DNA of 64,000 nt from Neofusicoccum parvum (GCA_020912385.1 CP087210.1:2976001-3040000); one strand, 5' to 3'; positions 21,336-33,640 are shown, counted from the first letter of the stretch. The notes: a model not told the origin generated them from the sequence alone. Numbers and translations are program-made.

Positions 21336-23867
21336 ATGGCGGGCGGGATCGATCCCCGCTTCAATCCGCTCGGCCCTGGCGGCAACCAATTCGATGCGCC
21401 GGCCGGTGATCTCACCAACATCAACTGGAATGACCCGGCCAGCATCTTCAAGGCAATGGGCATCACCGGCGACGGCCGCATGCCGCTTCCGACTGCCTTG
21501 CCCTCACCCGAAGCCGTCCGTGACGAGGCACGCCGTCGTTCCGCCAGCATCTTCCAGGACTGGAGCTTCCTGAAAGCCGTCCTTGAGAGACACGAAGCAA
21601 CCATCCAGAAACGGTGGTTCAAAAAGACCAAGGAACAGCGCCGCAAGACTCTTCTCAGTGCCTGGCCGGATATGCCCTCCACCCACCGCCCAGACTTCGA
21701 CGCCTTTGCCCGCGAATCAGACCACCAGCGCACCAAAGAAACCAGATTCAAGGACTCCTACATGTGGCCGTACATGAACCAGGAGGACCTTCTTAAGCCT
21801 AGAAGTCTGCTCCTTCTTCTCAATGCCCGTGCTCGCAACCCGCCCGACGCTTTCGCAATGGCTGACCACGAGGCTGCCCACTTCGGCTATACTTCGAAAG
21901 CTCTGGTAGCGCCCTTCCTGAATGAGCACACCATGATGTTCACTGCGCGAAGGACCCCGGAGACCTACGGCGAGCTCCTTTCGTGGGACGACCACCCGGA
22001 GTCGTTTGAGTGGATGACCTCAGGCAAGGGCATGCATCCTGGCTATGGCCTTCAGATCCTCGAGATGCAGGAGCGTGCATGGAAATTCCTTGCAGACGTC
22101 TCTAAGCAGATCCTGCACGATATCTCGCCTGACGCCATGATCAGCGATGATTTTCCCGTCCAACCGGAGCCTCCTTCCGTCTCCGAGAATGAGACCGGCT
22201 TTAGCTCACTTGCAGTGATTGCGGCTGAGGCTCCTTATCGTGCTCCTGCAAATCTGGACTTGACTCGCCTCGAATCTCTTCTTGCCTCAAAAGTCTCTGC
22301 CTCCGAGGATCACATATGGGCCCTGCGTGAAGATCCTAGCTACTTCGCCGATTGCGTCAATGACTACAAGGAGCATCGCCAGGAGATGATCCCAGATTCT
22401 AAGGGCCAAAGCCATCCTGTGTTCAAACTCGGCCGCGAGCACACTTTCTGGAATCGCGTCATCGGAGAACTCATAGCCAATGCCTATCTTCGCTTGGAGA
22501 TATGGAGCGAGTTCCACGACCAAGTCGTCAAACTACGAGCTCTGCAGGCAAAATATGCCAAGGACATTTCCGTTGAAAAAGATCTCCCGGAAGAGTATCT
22601 ATCTGCTCTCCTCAAGTTTCAACACTACCTCAACCATGCAAGCAAGGGGCCAATAGGACAGCTGAAGCAAGGCGTCGTGGCGTCGCCCCCACTCCGCCGC
22701 TTCTTTGTAAGAGAGCCCCCGGAGGACCCGCACTCGACCAGGATCCGCGTCCGGGAAAAACCTGGCAACGATCAGGACGAGACCCGCATGCGCCTCCTGT
22801 GGCTGTTCAATGCGCTCTGGGATGACGACCGCCGGTTTCTGGCTGGTGTTACCATCTTGGTCGACGAACTGGAGCGGCTGCTCCAGGCCAACACGAAGGC
22901 CAAGGAACTCACCTCCCCCTATATTGCTGATGTCGTTTCCGATCTTGCCGTCATGACCGAGTGCATCCGCCAGATCAAGATCTATCAGCCATGGGCTCAG
23001 ACCTTCGAAAGCCACCTGGTAGGGAAGGAAGAGGGACTGAAGCGAGATTGGGCGGAACGGACCAAGCACTGGGTCCAGTTCTTGGAAGTCGCCGACGGAA
23101 CGACCCTAGCCAACCTGGGGAACCCCTCGGACAAGAAATTCTTTTATCCGGTTGAGAAGCGGAGGACTCGCGAGAATGTTGACGCCATGCGATGTGCCGA
23201 GAAGAATCTGGACTCGTTTTGGAGCAAGACTGACGAGCACATGCTGGCTAAGAGGCGCAGCCTTGACAACACCGTGGTGCGGCAGCTGCTTTCCCAACCT
23301 CGGATCTTGCAGCGAACGCCGGAGTGGGTTGAGCCGGCCAAAGCTCCGCAGCAACCGGCCAGGGACCTTGACTCCCTGTGCAAGCCTCTGTCCGAGCTCT
23401 ACTTCGATCTCGAGCATCGAACGGAGCGTACGATCGACCGTTCCGGTGCGTCCGCTCCCAGGACCAAGGAGAAGACCAGAAGTGCTGCACAGACTTCCGA
23501 GGAAGCGGCCACGCCACCAAGGGAACCCCTTGAACGCCATCTCCCTGGCAAGCAGCCTACATTCCCAGTCGATAAGAGGGCTCATAAAGTCTTCTCCACA
23601 CTCTTCTACACGCCGTCCGCGTCAGCTCAGCCAGGAGAGGTGGCTTGGACAGACTTTTTACACGCCATGAACTCCACCGGCCTCGCTCCTGAGAAGCTTT
23701 ATGGCTCCGTTTGGCAGTTTAGTCCCGCAGAGCTCGACGTCGAAAGAAGCATTCAATTCCATGAGCCCCATCCGTCGGGAAAATTACCCTTCCGGATGGC
23801 TCGACGATATGGCCGACGGTTGAACAGGGCCTACGGCTGGCACGGTGGGATGTTCGTCCTTGCCTGA
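21336..23867 (+). CDS. Large conserved-looking fungal protein of unknown function (843 aa)
   Basis: Intronless. The start is the ATG at 21336 (MAGGIDPRFN); the frame is open upstream but GC-rich and not protein-like. The N-terminal third has RWFKKTKEQRRKTLLSAWPD, HRPDFDAF, and NQEDLLKPRSLLLLLNARAR, then EAAHFGYTSKALVAPFLNE, DDHPESFEW and LEMQERAWKFL. I associate these with a family of uncharacterised large proteins common in Pezizomycotina, from memory and without a search. The centre is helical and charged. After a disordered linker (~700-760), a separate C-terminal segment contains KVFSTLFYTPS, WTDFLHAMNSTGL and RYGRRLNRAYGWH. No signal peptide, membrane helix or catalytic motif is obvious. 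Confidence 0.8.
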   Translation: MAGGIDPRFNPLGPGGNQFDAPAGDLTNINWNDPASIFKAMGITGDGRMPLPTALPSPEAVRDEARRRSASIFQDWSFLKAVLERHEATIQKRWFKKTKEQRRKTLLSAWPDMPSTHRPDFDAFARESDHQRTKETRFKDSYMWPYMNQEDLLKPRSLLLLLNARARNPPDAFAMADHEAAHFGYTSKALVAPFLNEHTMMFTARRTPETYGELLSWDDHPESFEWMTSGKGMHPGYGLQILEMQERAWKFLADVSKQILHDISPDAMISDDFPVQPEPPSVSENETGFSSLAVIAAEAPYRAPANLDLTRLESLLASKVSASEDHIWALREDPSYFADCVNDYKEHRQEMIPDSKGQSHPVFKLGREHTFWNRVIGELIANAYLRLEIWSEFHDQVVKLRALQAKYAKDISVEKDLPEEYLSALLKFQHYLNHASKGPIGQLKQGVVASPPLRRFFVREPPEDPHSTRIRVREKPGNDQDETRMRLLWLFNALWDDDRRFLAGVTILVDELERLLQANTKAKELTSPYIADVVSDLAVMTECIRQIKIYQPWAQTFESHLVGKEEGLKRDWAERTKHWVQFLEVADGTTLANLGNPSDKKFFYPVEKRRTRENVDAMRCAEKNLDSFWSKTDEHMLAKRRSLDNTVVRQLLSQPRILQRTPEWVEPAKAPQQPARDLDSLCKPLSELYFDLEHRTERTIDRSGASAPRTKEKTRSAAQTSEEAATPPREPLERHLPGKQPTFPVDKRAHKVFSTLFYTPSASAQPGEVAWTDFLHAMNSTGLAPEKLYGSVWQFSPAELDVERSIQFHEPHPSGKLPFRMARRYGRRLNRAYGWHGGMFVLA

Positions 23868-26160
23868 AAAATTCATCTAGACACGTGGGAACCGGAGGAT
23901 CTGGCGGGTGAAGGGACGCGCCGGAGGCTCGCGGCTGTCTACTGGCCCAGGGCAGACGGGGCACAATGCCATTGATCAGCCCGCGGCTTAGAATAAAGGA
24001 AGAACGAAATAGTCTCGTATGTGCTTTATCGATTTACGCTGAGGCCGGACAACAATACGAACAAGGTGCCCGCAATTCATTGTTGGCGGAGAAGCACACG
24101 CTCATTGTGGATGATCTGGATCAGCGCCCTTGGGCGAGTAGCGAAATGAATTTCCCTCCCTTCTTCGGCCATTGATTGGCAGCCATCCACCCATAGCTGG
24201 CCCTATTAATAACATCAGCGGGGCGTTCTTCGTTACATCACACGCTTGTCGTCGGATCCGCGTCGCCGCAGGGCTGAGGCATCTGATGAGAATCAACCTC
24301 GAACCCACCGCCATTCCTGCTGGTGTTGAGCATCAAACCGGCATCCGCCGACCGTCCCTGGAGCATCAAACTCGAGTCGCGGTGCGAATCAAACGCCTGT
24401 AACCGAACATCAAACGACTTCGCCGCTGAGTGCCTACGAGTCCCTCGGACGGGGGATGCGCAAGTGTCTCACTGACGTTGACTGACTGACGTGATGGCGA
24501 TGATCCGGGCTGTCTCTGCGCTGAGGCCTCGGAGATCGGCGATTGCGAATGGCCAACACGGGGGCCACTTTGCTACACGAACTGTGCTTTCGCCCAGCAG
24601 CACCCAGCCCGCCAGAGCAGCACCGGGGCGCCTTTCAGCATCCCTCGCTCTGTCCGAGACGCGTCGACGGTGGCTGTTTCTTTTTTCGGTCGGGGTTCGC
24701 AAGCCACAGCGCAGGGAATATCTGTTACGTACGGCCATGACGGCCTTCGCGGCGCAGAACGTGGACGCTCAGACAGCCCGCGACTCAGGCGACCACGGGC
24801 CGCGTAGTAGCGTCGAACGGGCCGCCGGACGCGACGTTTCCCAACTCGCTTCTAGACCCTGAAGGTGGTTCCCTCGGTCCCTTACTCGAAGCTTCGAAAT
24901 CCCCCCTGGTGTTTGATACGAAGTGGCTGCCGCGGAAACAGCCCACGGCGGCGTGATTGCGTGGTGGCGACTCTCGCCGAGTCGACGTGCACCCGGCACA
25001 GCGGCTCGCAAAGATCGGTGAGCCCGACGGCTTGCGACGGAGCTGGGCTATCACGGGCACTCCGTATACTGTGGGGAGCGCAGTGAGCTGGCATCGTGCT
25101 AGGGAGGCGGCCGGCAGCCGGCAGCCGCAGCGACGAGGCGGAAGTCATATAGCTGCACGCAGCGGGGGAACTGATAGGCAGGCGGTGCGGCCGAAGTCGC
25201 AAAGCGGCGGTCAACACGGCGTCCGTGGTCCCTGCGGCGGTTCTCCGCAGAGGCAGGCCTGTGCCATTCGCTCGCCTAACGCGCTATATTCAGCGTGTTC
25301 GCTGAGCTTAACGTGCTCTCGGGCCGGCCCAGTCCGAACCAGGAAATGCGTACACACCGCTCTCAGCCTGCCCGCAGACTTCACGATCGTCCACGACCGC
25401 GAAAAAAAGGGGCCCTTCAGCCCGCCCCACCGCTCGCCATGTTCGACGCCCTTCTGCGCGGCGAGTGGCCGTCGCCTCCGCCCCAAGCGATCTCCACCAC
25501 AGCTGAGACCCTCCCTGCGCGGCCGATCCCCTCCTGGCAGCAGGAGGCCAAAGTGACCCTTAGTCGTGTGTCTCATGCCAATATCTGCTCCTCCCAGACC
25601 GCAGTCCCCTGGAGGCGGTACTGTCCTCCTTTTCATTTGGCAATTTTCCGTTAATGAGCTTCACATGACGTTTCAGGCTGACCTTTAGATATACATATAG
25701 ACGACGAAGGTGTCTGGCCACTGAGTCTTCAAGAGCCCCCGACCCTGTACCCTCATTTCGTCCCGTCTGTCCTGTACCCGTAAATTTCGACACCTGAAGC
25801 CACAAAGGCGGTGAGATCAGCAGTGATCAATGCACCCTAAAACGAAAGACACGAAGTCCTTGAACTTCCTTCAACGTGGCAAGAAAAACCGCGTACGCAA
25901 GGGTCTTTCCGAAGCGTTGGGAGTTTTAGGTCTGCGAGGTGAAAGCGAAGAAAGTGGGTTCTCCGAAGTGGGCGCATTCTAGATTGCTTCCATCACGCCG
26001 CACCGCCACCGCTCGTCGCTAACTTTTGTCTCTTCCTTGCCCGCGTCCAGGTAGCCTTGCCAGTAGTCTTGCCAGCACTCCATCCTTCATCTTCCACCCC
26101 GCAGCTGCAAAGCCTCCCTCCACCTCCGGTACCAATTCCACGCGGTCAGCCGAGCCCGAC
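23868..26160. other. 2.3-kb gene-free region upstream of the NACHT-TPR gene
   Basis: No gene supported; open frames are non-ATG or of shuffled composition. It contains four spaced ATCAAAC words at 24328-24415. The last ~200 bases are CT-rich and act as promoter/5' UTR of the gene at 26161. Confidence 0.5.
24328..24415. repeat. Four spaced GARYATCAAAC-like words
   Basis: GAGCATCAAAC at 24328 and 24361, GCGAATCAAAC at 24384 and GAACATCAAAC at 24405, all in the same orientation within 90 bp. It may be a decayed short tandem repeat or a cluster of binding sites. Confidence 0.4.
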
Positions 26161-29100
26161 ATGTCTATTCTCTCCAACCTCAAAAAGCCTCGCGACTCCG
26201 GCTCCGCACCCTCGCCCGCGAGCAGCAGATCCACCTCCAAGCAGCTGCAACCCACCTCAGCACCTCTCTCCTCCTCGAGGCAGCTTCCCGTCCCCCGTCC
26301 TTCCCGGCCTGAAGCAGACAGGATGTCGGTCAACTCCATCCCCGCTACCGTCGTCTCCGAGACCACCACAATTGCCCAGGATGACTCCGTGGGCATGCTG
26401 AAGAAGGCAAAGAACGCCGTCCGCAGGGCCGTCTCGCCCTCGCCGGCCCCTCGCCAGAGGGTGAGCGAGACTCAGTTCATCAACAATGTGCACGAGGCCC
26501 AGCAGTCGTTGCGGGCCAGGCTCCAGGCCGAGCTGAAGGGCTCGAAGGAGGAGTCGCTCGCCGCTGGTATCACCATCGAGAGCTTCCTGGGCTTCATTGG
26601 GGCTGAGCGTCTGAGGAGGATGCCGCCCAAGGGAAGCAGGTGGGATAAGATCCTGAAGTGGGCCGAGTACTTCGCTACTTCGCTCTCGCTGTTCGAGGAG
26701 GCGGTTGAGACCTTCGTCGCCTCCAGCCAGGAGGCCGTCGAGCTCATCTTCGCTGCCCTCCAGATCCTTCTCCAGGTACGTGCATGCCATTGGCGAGCCA
26801 TTGGCCTCCCAAACTTCTTGCTGACTGTTGTAGCTGGGCCCTGGTCAAGGTGAAGCCATGGAGAGGGCCTTCTCCATCTTCCACGAGTACGGTCTGGCCT
26901 TTGCCTTCTACCTGAGGCATTACAGCCTGCTTCGCACCATCCCCGAGGCGAGGCAGGAGCTGAGCCTGGCCCTGGGCGACATGCTCGGCCTCACCATCGA
27001 GATCACCATCTTCTACCGGAAGAGCGTCCGGACCATGTCCACCACCGCCGTCACGGTCGACTTCAACATTACGTTCGGTCGCCTGATGGAGTCCTTCATC
27101 CAGCACAAGGACAGGATAGCAAACATGTTCTGGACCTACCAGCTCAAGAACTCGGCTGAGATTGCCGGTATGTAGCCATTGACTGCCTCAATTGACTCCC
27201 GCTGACATTTCCAGATATCCACGTCTCGATTGAGGAGATCCGTCTGTGGCTGCTGCCTCAGGACCGCACCCTGCAGGCCATGGTCACTGGCCGCCGCGCT
27301 ACCCGCAACCTGCGCGCCGAATTCACTTGCGAGTGGTTCGATAGGCCTCTGATCGACTTCACCAGGAGCAAGGACAATGTTCTTACCATCACCGCTGAGA
27401 CCGGTGCTGGCAAGAGCATTCTGGCCGGCTGGATCCTGGAGAGGCTGCAGAGGCCGATTGGCAAGAAGACGTACCAGGCCATCCACGCTACCGTGGACAG
27501 CCAGGTGCCTGCTCAGGCGACGCAGATTGCGCTCGTCAAGACGCTGCTTCTGCAGCTTCTCGAGCAGAACGTTGGCAACGTCGCCCTCTACAGGTGCCTG
27601 TCCAACGTTGTCGAGCTTGACACCAACACCAGCAGCACTCAGGATGCTGAGGATGCTCTGTGGTACACTCTCGACACCGCGCTGAAGCCGCTGAAGGACG
27701 TTGTCCTTGTCATCGACGGCCTCGACGCCCTCGAGGGTGACGAGTCGGAGAAGTTCGAGGCCTACGAGCAGCTCTGGAACATTGCCGCCAGGAACAACAA
27801 CGTCCGCGTCATTGTTCTCAGCCGCCCGCTCACCAAGCCCTGGCCCAAGCCCACCCGCCAGATCGCCATGGGCCCGGAGCGTACCACCGTGGACGTCAAG
27901 CACATGATCCGTGCCTACCTCTTGGCCCGTGGCATTGGCAACCGCCACGAGATCGACGAGGTTGCTGAGCAGGTTGCTCAGCGCAGCAAGGGCTCCCTTA
28001 CCTGGGCCGAGCTTGTGCTGCAGCTCTTCGGCTCGGCCAAGACCATCACCGACGTTCAGACGACCGCCAAGGACCTTCCCGTCACTACGAAGGAGGTTCT
28101 CGACAAGCACATCAGCACCATCTCCCTGAAGGGCGATGCTCGTCTCATCTTCGCCTGGCTCCTTGTCGCTGACAGGCCCCTCACCACTTCTGAGATCCAG
28201 TGCCTGCTGGAGCTCAACGTGCAGAAGGGCACCCACCAGCCGAGGTCCACCAACATTGTCGACGACATCCAGAAGGCCTGCGGCTCTCTGGTCATTGTCC
28301 AGGACAAGACGGTGCGCTTCCGCAACGAGTCGGTCAGGCTTCACCTGCTCGAGCTCAGCAAGGAGAGCAAGTACCTCATGCCCCCGGCGGAGGCCCACAA
28401 GGACTTCGCCACCAGGCTGCTCCTGTACAGCAAGGTTGTCGTTAGCCGCAACACCGAGCCCGCCCTGGAGGACCTGAGCCCCCGTGAGGTGGATACTCTG
28501 TTCCGCTCCAACGCTCTGCTTGAGTATGCCACCCGCAACTGGCTTACCCACTTCAAGAAGTCTCCCTTCTACGCTGAGGGTCAGCTCCAGGCCATCACTC
28601 CCGAGCTCAAGCTGGCTTTCCCCAGCTCCACTCTCCTGGCTCTGCTCGAGCGCAGCACCTGGGAGAAGCAGACTCTTCTGAGCAAGGCCAACGAGCAGCA
28701 CCTACTGGCTCTCCGCATTCGTCAGCAGGCTCTGGGCGACACCCAGCTCTGCACCCTGCAGAGCTCCATCAACGTTGCCCAGTCCTACCAGAAGCTGTCT
28801 GCGCCCGTCGAGGCCAGCAAGTTCTTCTTCCAGGCTGCCAAGCTCGGCCAGGCTGTCCTCGGCAAGGCCAACGACCTCGCCGTCGCCTGCGCTACTGCCA
28901 CCGTTGACACTCTCGAGGGTGTCAAGGCTGACGCTCGCAACGATGACGTCACCCGCAAGGAGGAGATGCTCAAGTACGTTGTTGAGACCGAGAAGCAGCG
29001 CCACGGCACCACCAGCGCGCTGGCTACCAAGTACAACAACCAGCTCGCCCAGCTGTACACCGACATCAAGGAGAACGACAAGGCCGAGGCTGTCTACCGC

Positions 29101-32100
29101 GATGTATACAAGCTCACCATCGCCCAGAACGGCGAGTTCTCTCAGGAGGCCACGTCCGCTGCCGAGAAGCTCAAGGCTGTTCTCTACAAGGAGGCCAAGC
29201 ACGAGGATGTCGTCCAGTACACTCAGCCTATCTTCGAGTCTGCTGAGCGCAACCTCGACATCTTCGACATTCGCCGTGTCGAGATCACCCTCCGCATGGC
29301 CGACACCTGGGAGGAGAAGGAGGACCTCATCCGCGCTGAGGAGCTCTACATCTCTCTGTGGCGCGGCCTGACTGAGTACTGCCGTGCCAACGCCGGTTCC
29401 AATGAGGCCCACGAGCGCAAGATCCAGATCAGCATCTCCTACGCCAAGTTCCTTAAGCGTCACGGCCGTGAGGCCGAGGCCCAGAACATCCTCCACGGTG
29501 TCTGGCTCGACTACCAGCACCGCGAGAACAAGTCTGAGGCTGTCGTCAAGCAGCTCAACCAGGTCGGTGAGGAGCTCAAGGCTATGGGCATCCTTGACAC
29601 CGCCATTGCTGTCTTCAAGTCCGTCTGGGGCTACTTCAAGGGCACTGGCCAGCAGAACTCCACCGCTGCTGTCTCCACCGCCGTCTCTCTTATGGGCGCT
29701 GTCCAGGACAAGGCTGAGAAGAAGAAGGAGGATGCCAAGAAGGAGGCTGTTGCCATCGGTGTCAGCGAGGATGCCGACCTCAGCGAGGACGAGGCTGATG
29801 ATGAGGCCGACGCCATCCTGGAGGAGGTTGTCGAGACCGCCATCGCCGCCGCTCCCTCTGCCAAGCAGGTCGACGCTGCTGCTAAGGCTGGCGTCGTCAA
29901 GACCCAGCAGCCCACCATCGAACAGCAGATCCAGACCGCCGAGACTCTCTCGACCTTTTACATCAGCAAGGGCCGCTGGAACGAGGCTGCGGATGTCTGC
30001 ACCAAGATCCTCAAGCAGCTTTGGGTCAACCTTGGTGTCCAGAACCAATACGGCTTCCCCAAGAACTACACTACCGTGTCCATCAAGTTTGCCCGCCGTC
30101 TTGCTGTCTGCTACACCGAGTGCAACCAGACCGAGCAGGCCGAGAAGGTCTACAACCACATCTTCCTGTCTGCCCGCTCCAGCCTGCGCATTCAGGACGA
30201 GCTGGTTGCTGAGACTGCCAACGACCTGATCGAGTTCCACCTGCGTACTCAGCAGTACCAGAAGGCTCTGATCGTCTACCAGCAGCTGCTCGAGAGCTAC
30301 CGCACCACGCTCGGCTCCCGCAACCCGCTCACCCTCAAGACTCTGTACACCATGGGTGACCTGTGCATCAAGTACCGTCTCAAGGGTGCCGACCAGTACT
30401 ACCTCGAGGTCACCAAGGCCGAGAAGAGCCAGGATGGTGTCCTCACCAAGGACGCCCTCCGCGCCGCTCTTGCCCTGTCCAAGATCTACTACGAGCAGAA
30501 GCGCTGGGAGGAGGCTCGCGCCATCTACGCCACCATCTGGATCACCTTCACCAAGAAGGCCAAGGAGTACCAGATGTCTCCCGAGCTGGTGCAGACTATC
30601 TTCAAGCGCTACCACGTCGTCCTCGACACCCACCTCAAGGTGCCGGTCGAGCAGGTCCGCCAGGTTGCTGTCGAGTACCGCACGACTTGCCAGACCGTCT
30701 ACGGTCCTGAGTCCCAGATCGCTACCACGGCCAGCCTGCATCTTGCCGAGATCTCGCGCAAGATTCCTCAGCACCAGGAGGAGGCTGTCAAGATCTGCGA
30801 GGAGGTCGTTGCTAAGGCTGCTGAGAACCCCGACAAGGCCAAGCAGACTCCCGCTCAGGCTATCATCCTTGCTACTGCCAAGCGTCACCTCGCTGCCCTG
30901 TACGCCAGCCAGAACGCCGCTGGCCAGGTCTCCGCCGAGTCTACCCAGAAGGCCGAGACGCTCTGGAAGGAGCAGCTCGAGATCAACAAGAAGAACCACG
31001 GTGTCGCCCACAAGTCGACCATCGCCAGCTTGTCCTCTCTTGTTGGTGTCTGGGCCAAGTCTGAGAAGCCCGAGATCAAGAAGCAGGCCGAGACCCAGCT
31101 CCAGACCACCGTTGTTGAGGTCCTCACTGCCCCGACCGCGACTGACTCCACCAAGCTGCACGAGTCTGCTGTCTCCCTGGCCAAGGTCTACCTGTCTTCC
31201 AACATGAACCAGCAGGCCTGGGCTCTCCTGAGGGACCTGCGCTTCCAGATCATCTCTAAGGAGGCCCGCGGCGCCAACACCAAGGTCATCGTCAAGCTTC
31301 CCGAGACTGTTGACCGCCGCAGCATGGTCTTCATCGCTGCCTTCGAGGAGACTCTCCGCCAGCACGAGACGGTCGATGCCACCAAGAAGGTTACCTTCTC
31401 GGACATTATGACCGACATGCTCACCGAGGGTATCCTGTACGACCGCTACCACCTTACTCTTCAGAGCAAGGACGTCACCCTCGAGAACAAGCTGTTCGAC
31501 GGTGCCCGTCTGTACGCCTTCCTCAAGGCCAACCACCAGCAGACCGAGCAGACCATGGCTGTCGAGGAGGCTCTCTTCAAGATCTTCGTCGAGAACTTCG
31601 GTGCTCAGATCAAGACCCAGACGGTCACCACCCGCACCTTCTTCATCGCTCTTCTCGAGCAGCTCGGCAAGCTCAACCACCACGAGGACCTCGTCATCGT
31701 CGGCTGCGAGGCCGGTGTTGCCAAGGTCTACGCGCTGCTCGAGGCCGACCAGTTCGTCCAGGCGTACGAGGTCGCGCTCTGCGTGTACCAGTTCATCACT
31801 GCTCGCGATGGCTTCAAGAACCCCAAGAACATCCCGTACAGCTTCAAGCTGTCGCTGTACCTGGCGGGTCTGGGCGTCAAGAAGAGCGCCGATGTCAAGA
31901 TCCAGGCTCGCATGATCGAGCTGTCCAAGGCCGTCCTCCGCGAGACTCTCGTGGCGTGCCGCAGCCTGGACATCGACCTCGTGCAGCTGCAGGCCGCCGA
32001 GCTCAACAACCTGGTGCGCCTCATGGGCGAGCAGAAGAACTACGAGGATCTGGAGGTAAGTCCTACATCCCTACCCATTGACCCCAAATCGACGCTAACT

Positions 32101-32866
32101 TTCAATCTTACAGTGGCTCCTCACCCAACTCTGGAACTCTCGTCTGGTCCAGGCCTCCTGGTCGGCCACCACCGTCATCTCGGTGGGTCGCCGCCTCGTG
32201 GAGGTGCTCTTCGTGCGCGGCAAGCAGGACGCGTCGATCGCTCTGTGCGAGTCGATGACGTACAACTTGCGCCGCACCTGGGGCCTGCTCGACCAGGTCA
32301 CCATCGACCTGTGCAACCTCCTCTCCACGCTGTACGTGGCGGCCAACCGCTACGCCGACGCGCTCGCGCTGCACGAGGAGATCCTGCACGCCGAGCTCGC
32401 CGACGACGACAGCGAGGACGTGCTCGACGACGCGCAGGCAGCCGCGATCGCGCTCACGCAGCTCGAGCTGGTCAAGCGCATCTACGCGCGCCAGGGCGGC
32501 TGGGGCGACGAGGAGGACGACCTGTCGGAGCTGGTGGGGCGGGTGGTGGACGAGTACGGCGAGCACGACGCGCGCTTCACGCAGTTCATGCCGGTCGACA
32601 AGTGGACGACCAAGGCGCCGCCGGCGCACGACACGTTCGGCACGTTCGTGCTGCCGCAGGGCTGGGAGTTCAGCGCGGACGGCGTGCTCGCCAACGGCGC
32701 CGTCACCCAGCGCAAGCCCGACTACCTGCTGCGCTGGCTCCAGGTCAACCGCCAGCAGAGCTTCGGCGACCTCGCCGCCGAAGCCAGCAAGCACGACGCC
32801 CAGGAGGCGAAAGTCAACGGCGCCAACGGCACCGCCGCCATCCCGATCGTTGTCAACGGCCACTAA
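26161..32866 (+). CDS. NLR-like protein: helical N-domain, NACHT ATPase, long TPR region
   Basis: Four exons (26161-26775, 26834-27167, 27215-32055, 32114-32866) encode 2180 aa; introns are 58, 47 and 58 nt, each with clean GT-AG ends. After a Ser/Pro-rich N-terminus, residues ~120-315 form a helical domain like those preceding NACHT in fungal STAND proteins. The P-loop AETGAGKS is at 377-384 and Walker B VVLVIDGLDA at 479-488. Then a winged-helix-like part (AWLLVADRPLTTSEIQCLLE) and many TPR-type helical pairs (YxxALxxY, EEARAIYATIW). A Lys/acid-rich insert lies near 1146-1200. Fungal NLRs act in non-self recognition and heterokaryon incompatibility; the ligand is unknown. Codon use is extremely biased to C/G-ending optimal codons, suggesting strong expression, unusual for this class. 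A housekeeping scaffold role is an alternative. Confidence 0.88.
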
Positions 32867-33189
32867 GCTTCTCGCTTCGCTGCGGCGGCGGTGCTACGGC
32901 TCCGCGCCGAAGAAGGCCGAGTGGTGGTGGCTGAGGGAGGTGCGGCTCGAGGAGGAGAGGCGCGCGAGGAGGTCGAGGTCGAGGGTCTCAGCGTTCGACT
33001 TCGCCTTCGACGAGGAGCGGTGGCTGCTGCTGCTGCTCGAGTGGGTGCTGCTGCCGCTGTGCGCGGCGGTGTGCTGGCTGTATTATATGGAGGCTTGGGC
33101 CACGGCGTTGGATTACGGGTCGGATGTATAAATCCTCATCAGGTAATGGGCGGTGCGTCGGTGCCGGAGGGTGGGATCGGGATCCAAAT
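32867..33189. other. 3' flank of the NACHT-TPR gene
   Basis: GC-rich for ~250 bases, with open frames in several phases that are continuations of the coding bias rather than genes. It leads into the low-complexity tract that follows. Confidence 0.4.
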
Positions 33190-33640
33190 GGCTGGGCGGT
33201 GCGGATCTGTGTACTAAAAGTGTATTTGTGTTGTTTTTGTCACGCGTTGTTGTCTGTTTTTGCTGTCTTGCGCTGTACTGCTGTTGTACTTGCTGTCTTG
33301 CTTTTTGTATCGCTGCTGTACTATCTGCTGTTTGTCTGTTGTACTTTTGTACTGCTTGTTTTGTTTGCTGTACTCTTGTCTTGCTCTTGTCGTTGGTGTT
33401 GTACGCTTGTACTACTGTTTTGCTGTTTTGCTGTACTTTTGTTTTGCTGTACTTCTGTTGTCGCATTTGCTGGTGTATTGCTGTACTTTTGTACTCGTCG
33501 CTTCACTGTACTGCTGCTGTTTTAAGTTGTACTGTACTTGTCTTGCATTTGTCTGTGTTGCTGTATTGCATATTGTATTGTCTTGTTTTACTGTAGAGAC
33601 TGTAATTGTTGTAAGCTTTGTATTCTCATGTACTCTGCTG
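33190..33640. repeat. T/G/C-rich low-complexity tract with CTGTACTT and TTGTACT words
   Basis: About 450 bases are almost free of A on the plus strand except within TAC/TGTA words. Degenerate units such as TTGCTGT, CTGTACTTTTG and TTGTACT recur dozens of times. The minus strand reads as Q/K/T/N-rich peptide (from ATG ~33466), the plus strand as Cys/Leu-rich peptide; both follow from the repeat rather than from coding selection. It begins just past the 3' end of the NACHT-TPR gene. Confidence 0.75.

Noticed and set aside
27136..28701. 521-codon antisense open frame opposite the NACHT domain
   Set aside because: Same codon-bias artefact; the opposite strand carries the Walker motifs.
28702..31683. 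993-codon antisense open frame opposite the NACHT-TPR gene
   Set aside because: It is a product of C/G-ending codon bias on the sense strand; the peptide is Leu/Gly/Val/Asp-rich with no domain, and the sense strand has clear TPR protein.
32114..32934. Read-through of the long NACHT-TPR exon into a second frame giving Arg/Ala/Gly-rich sequence
   Set aside because: A clean GTAAGT...TTACAG intron at 32056-32113 restores a sensible frame ending at 32866.
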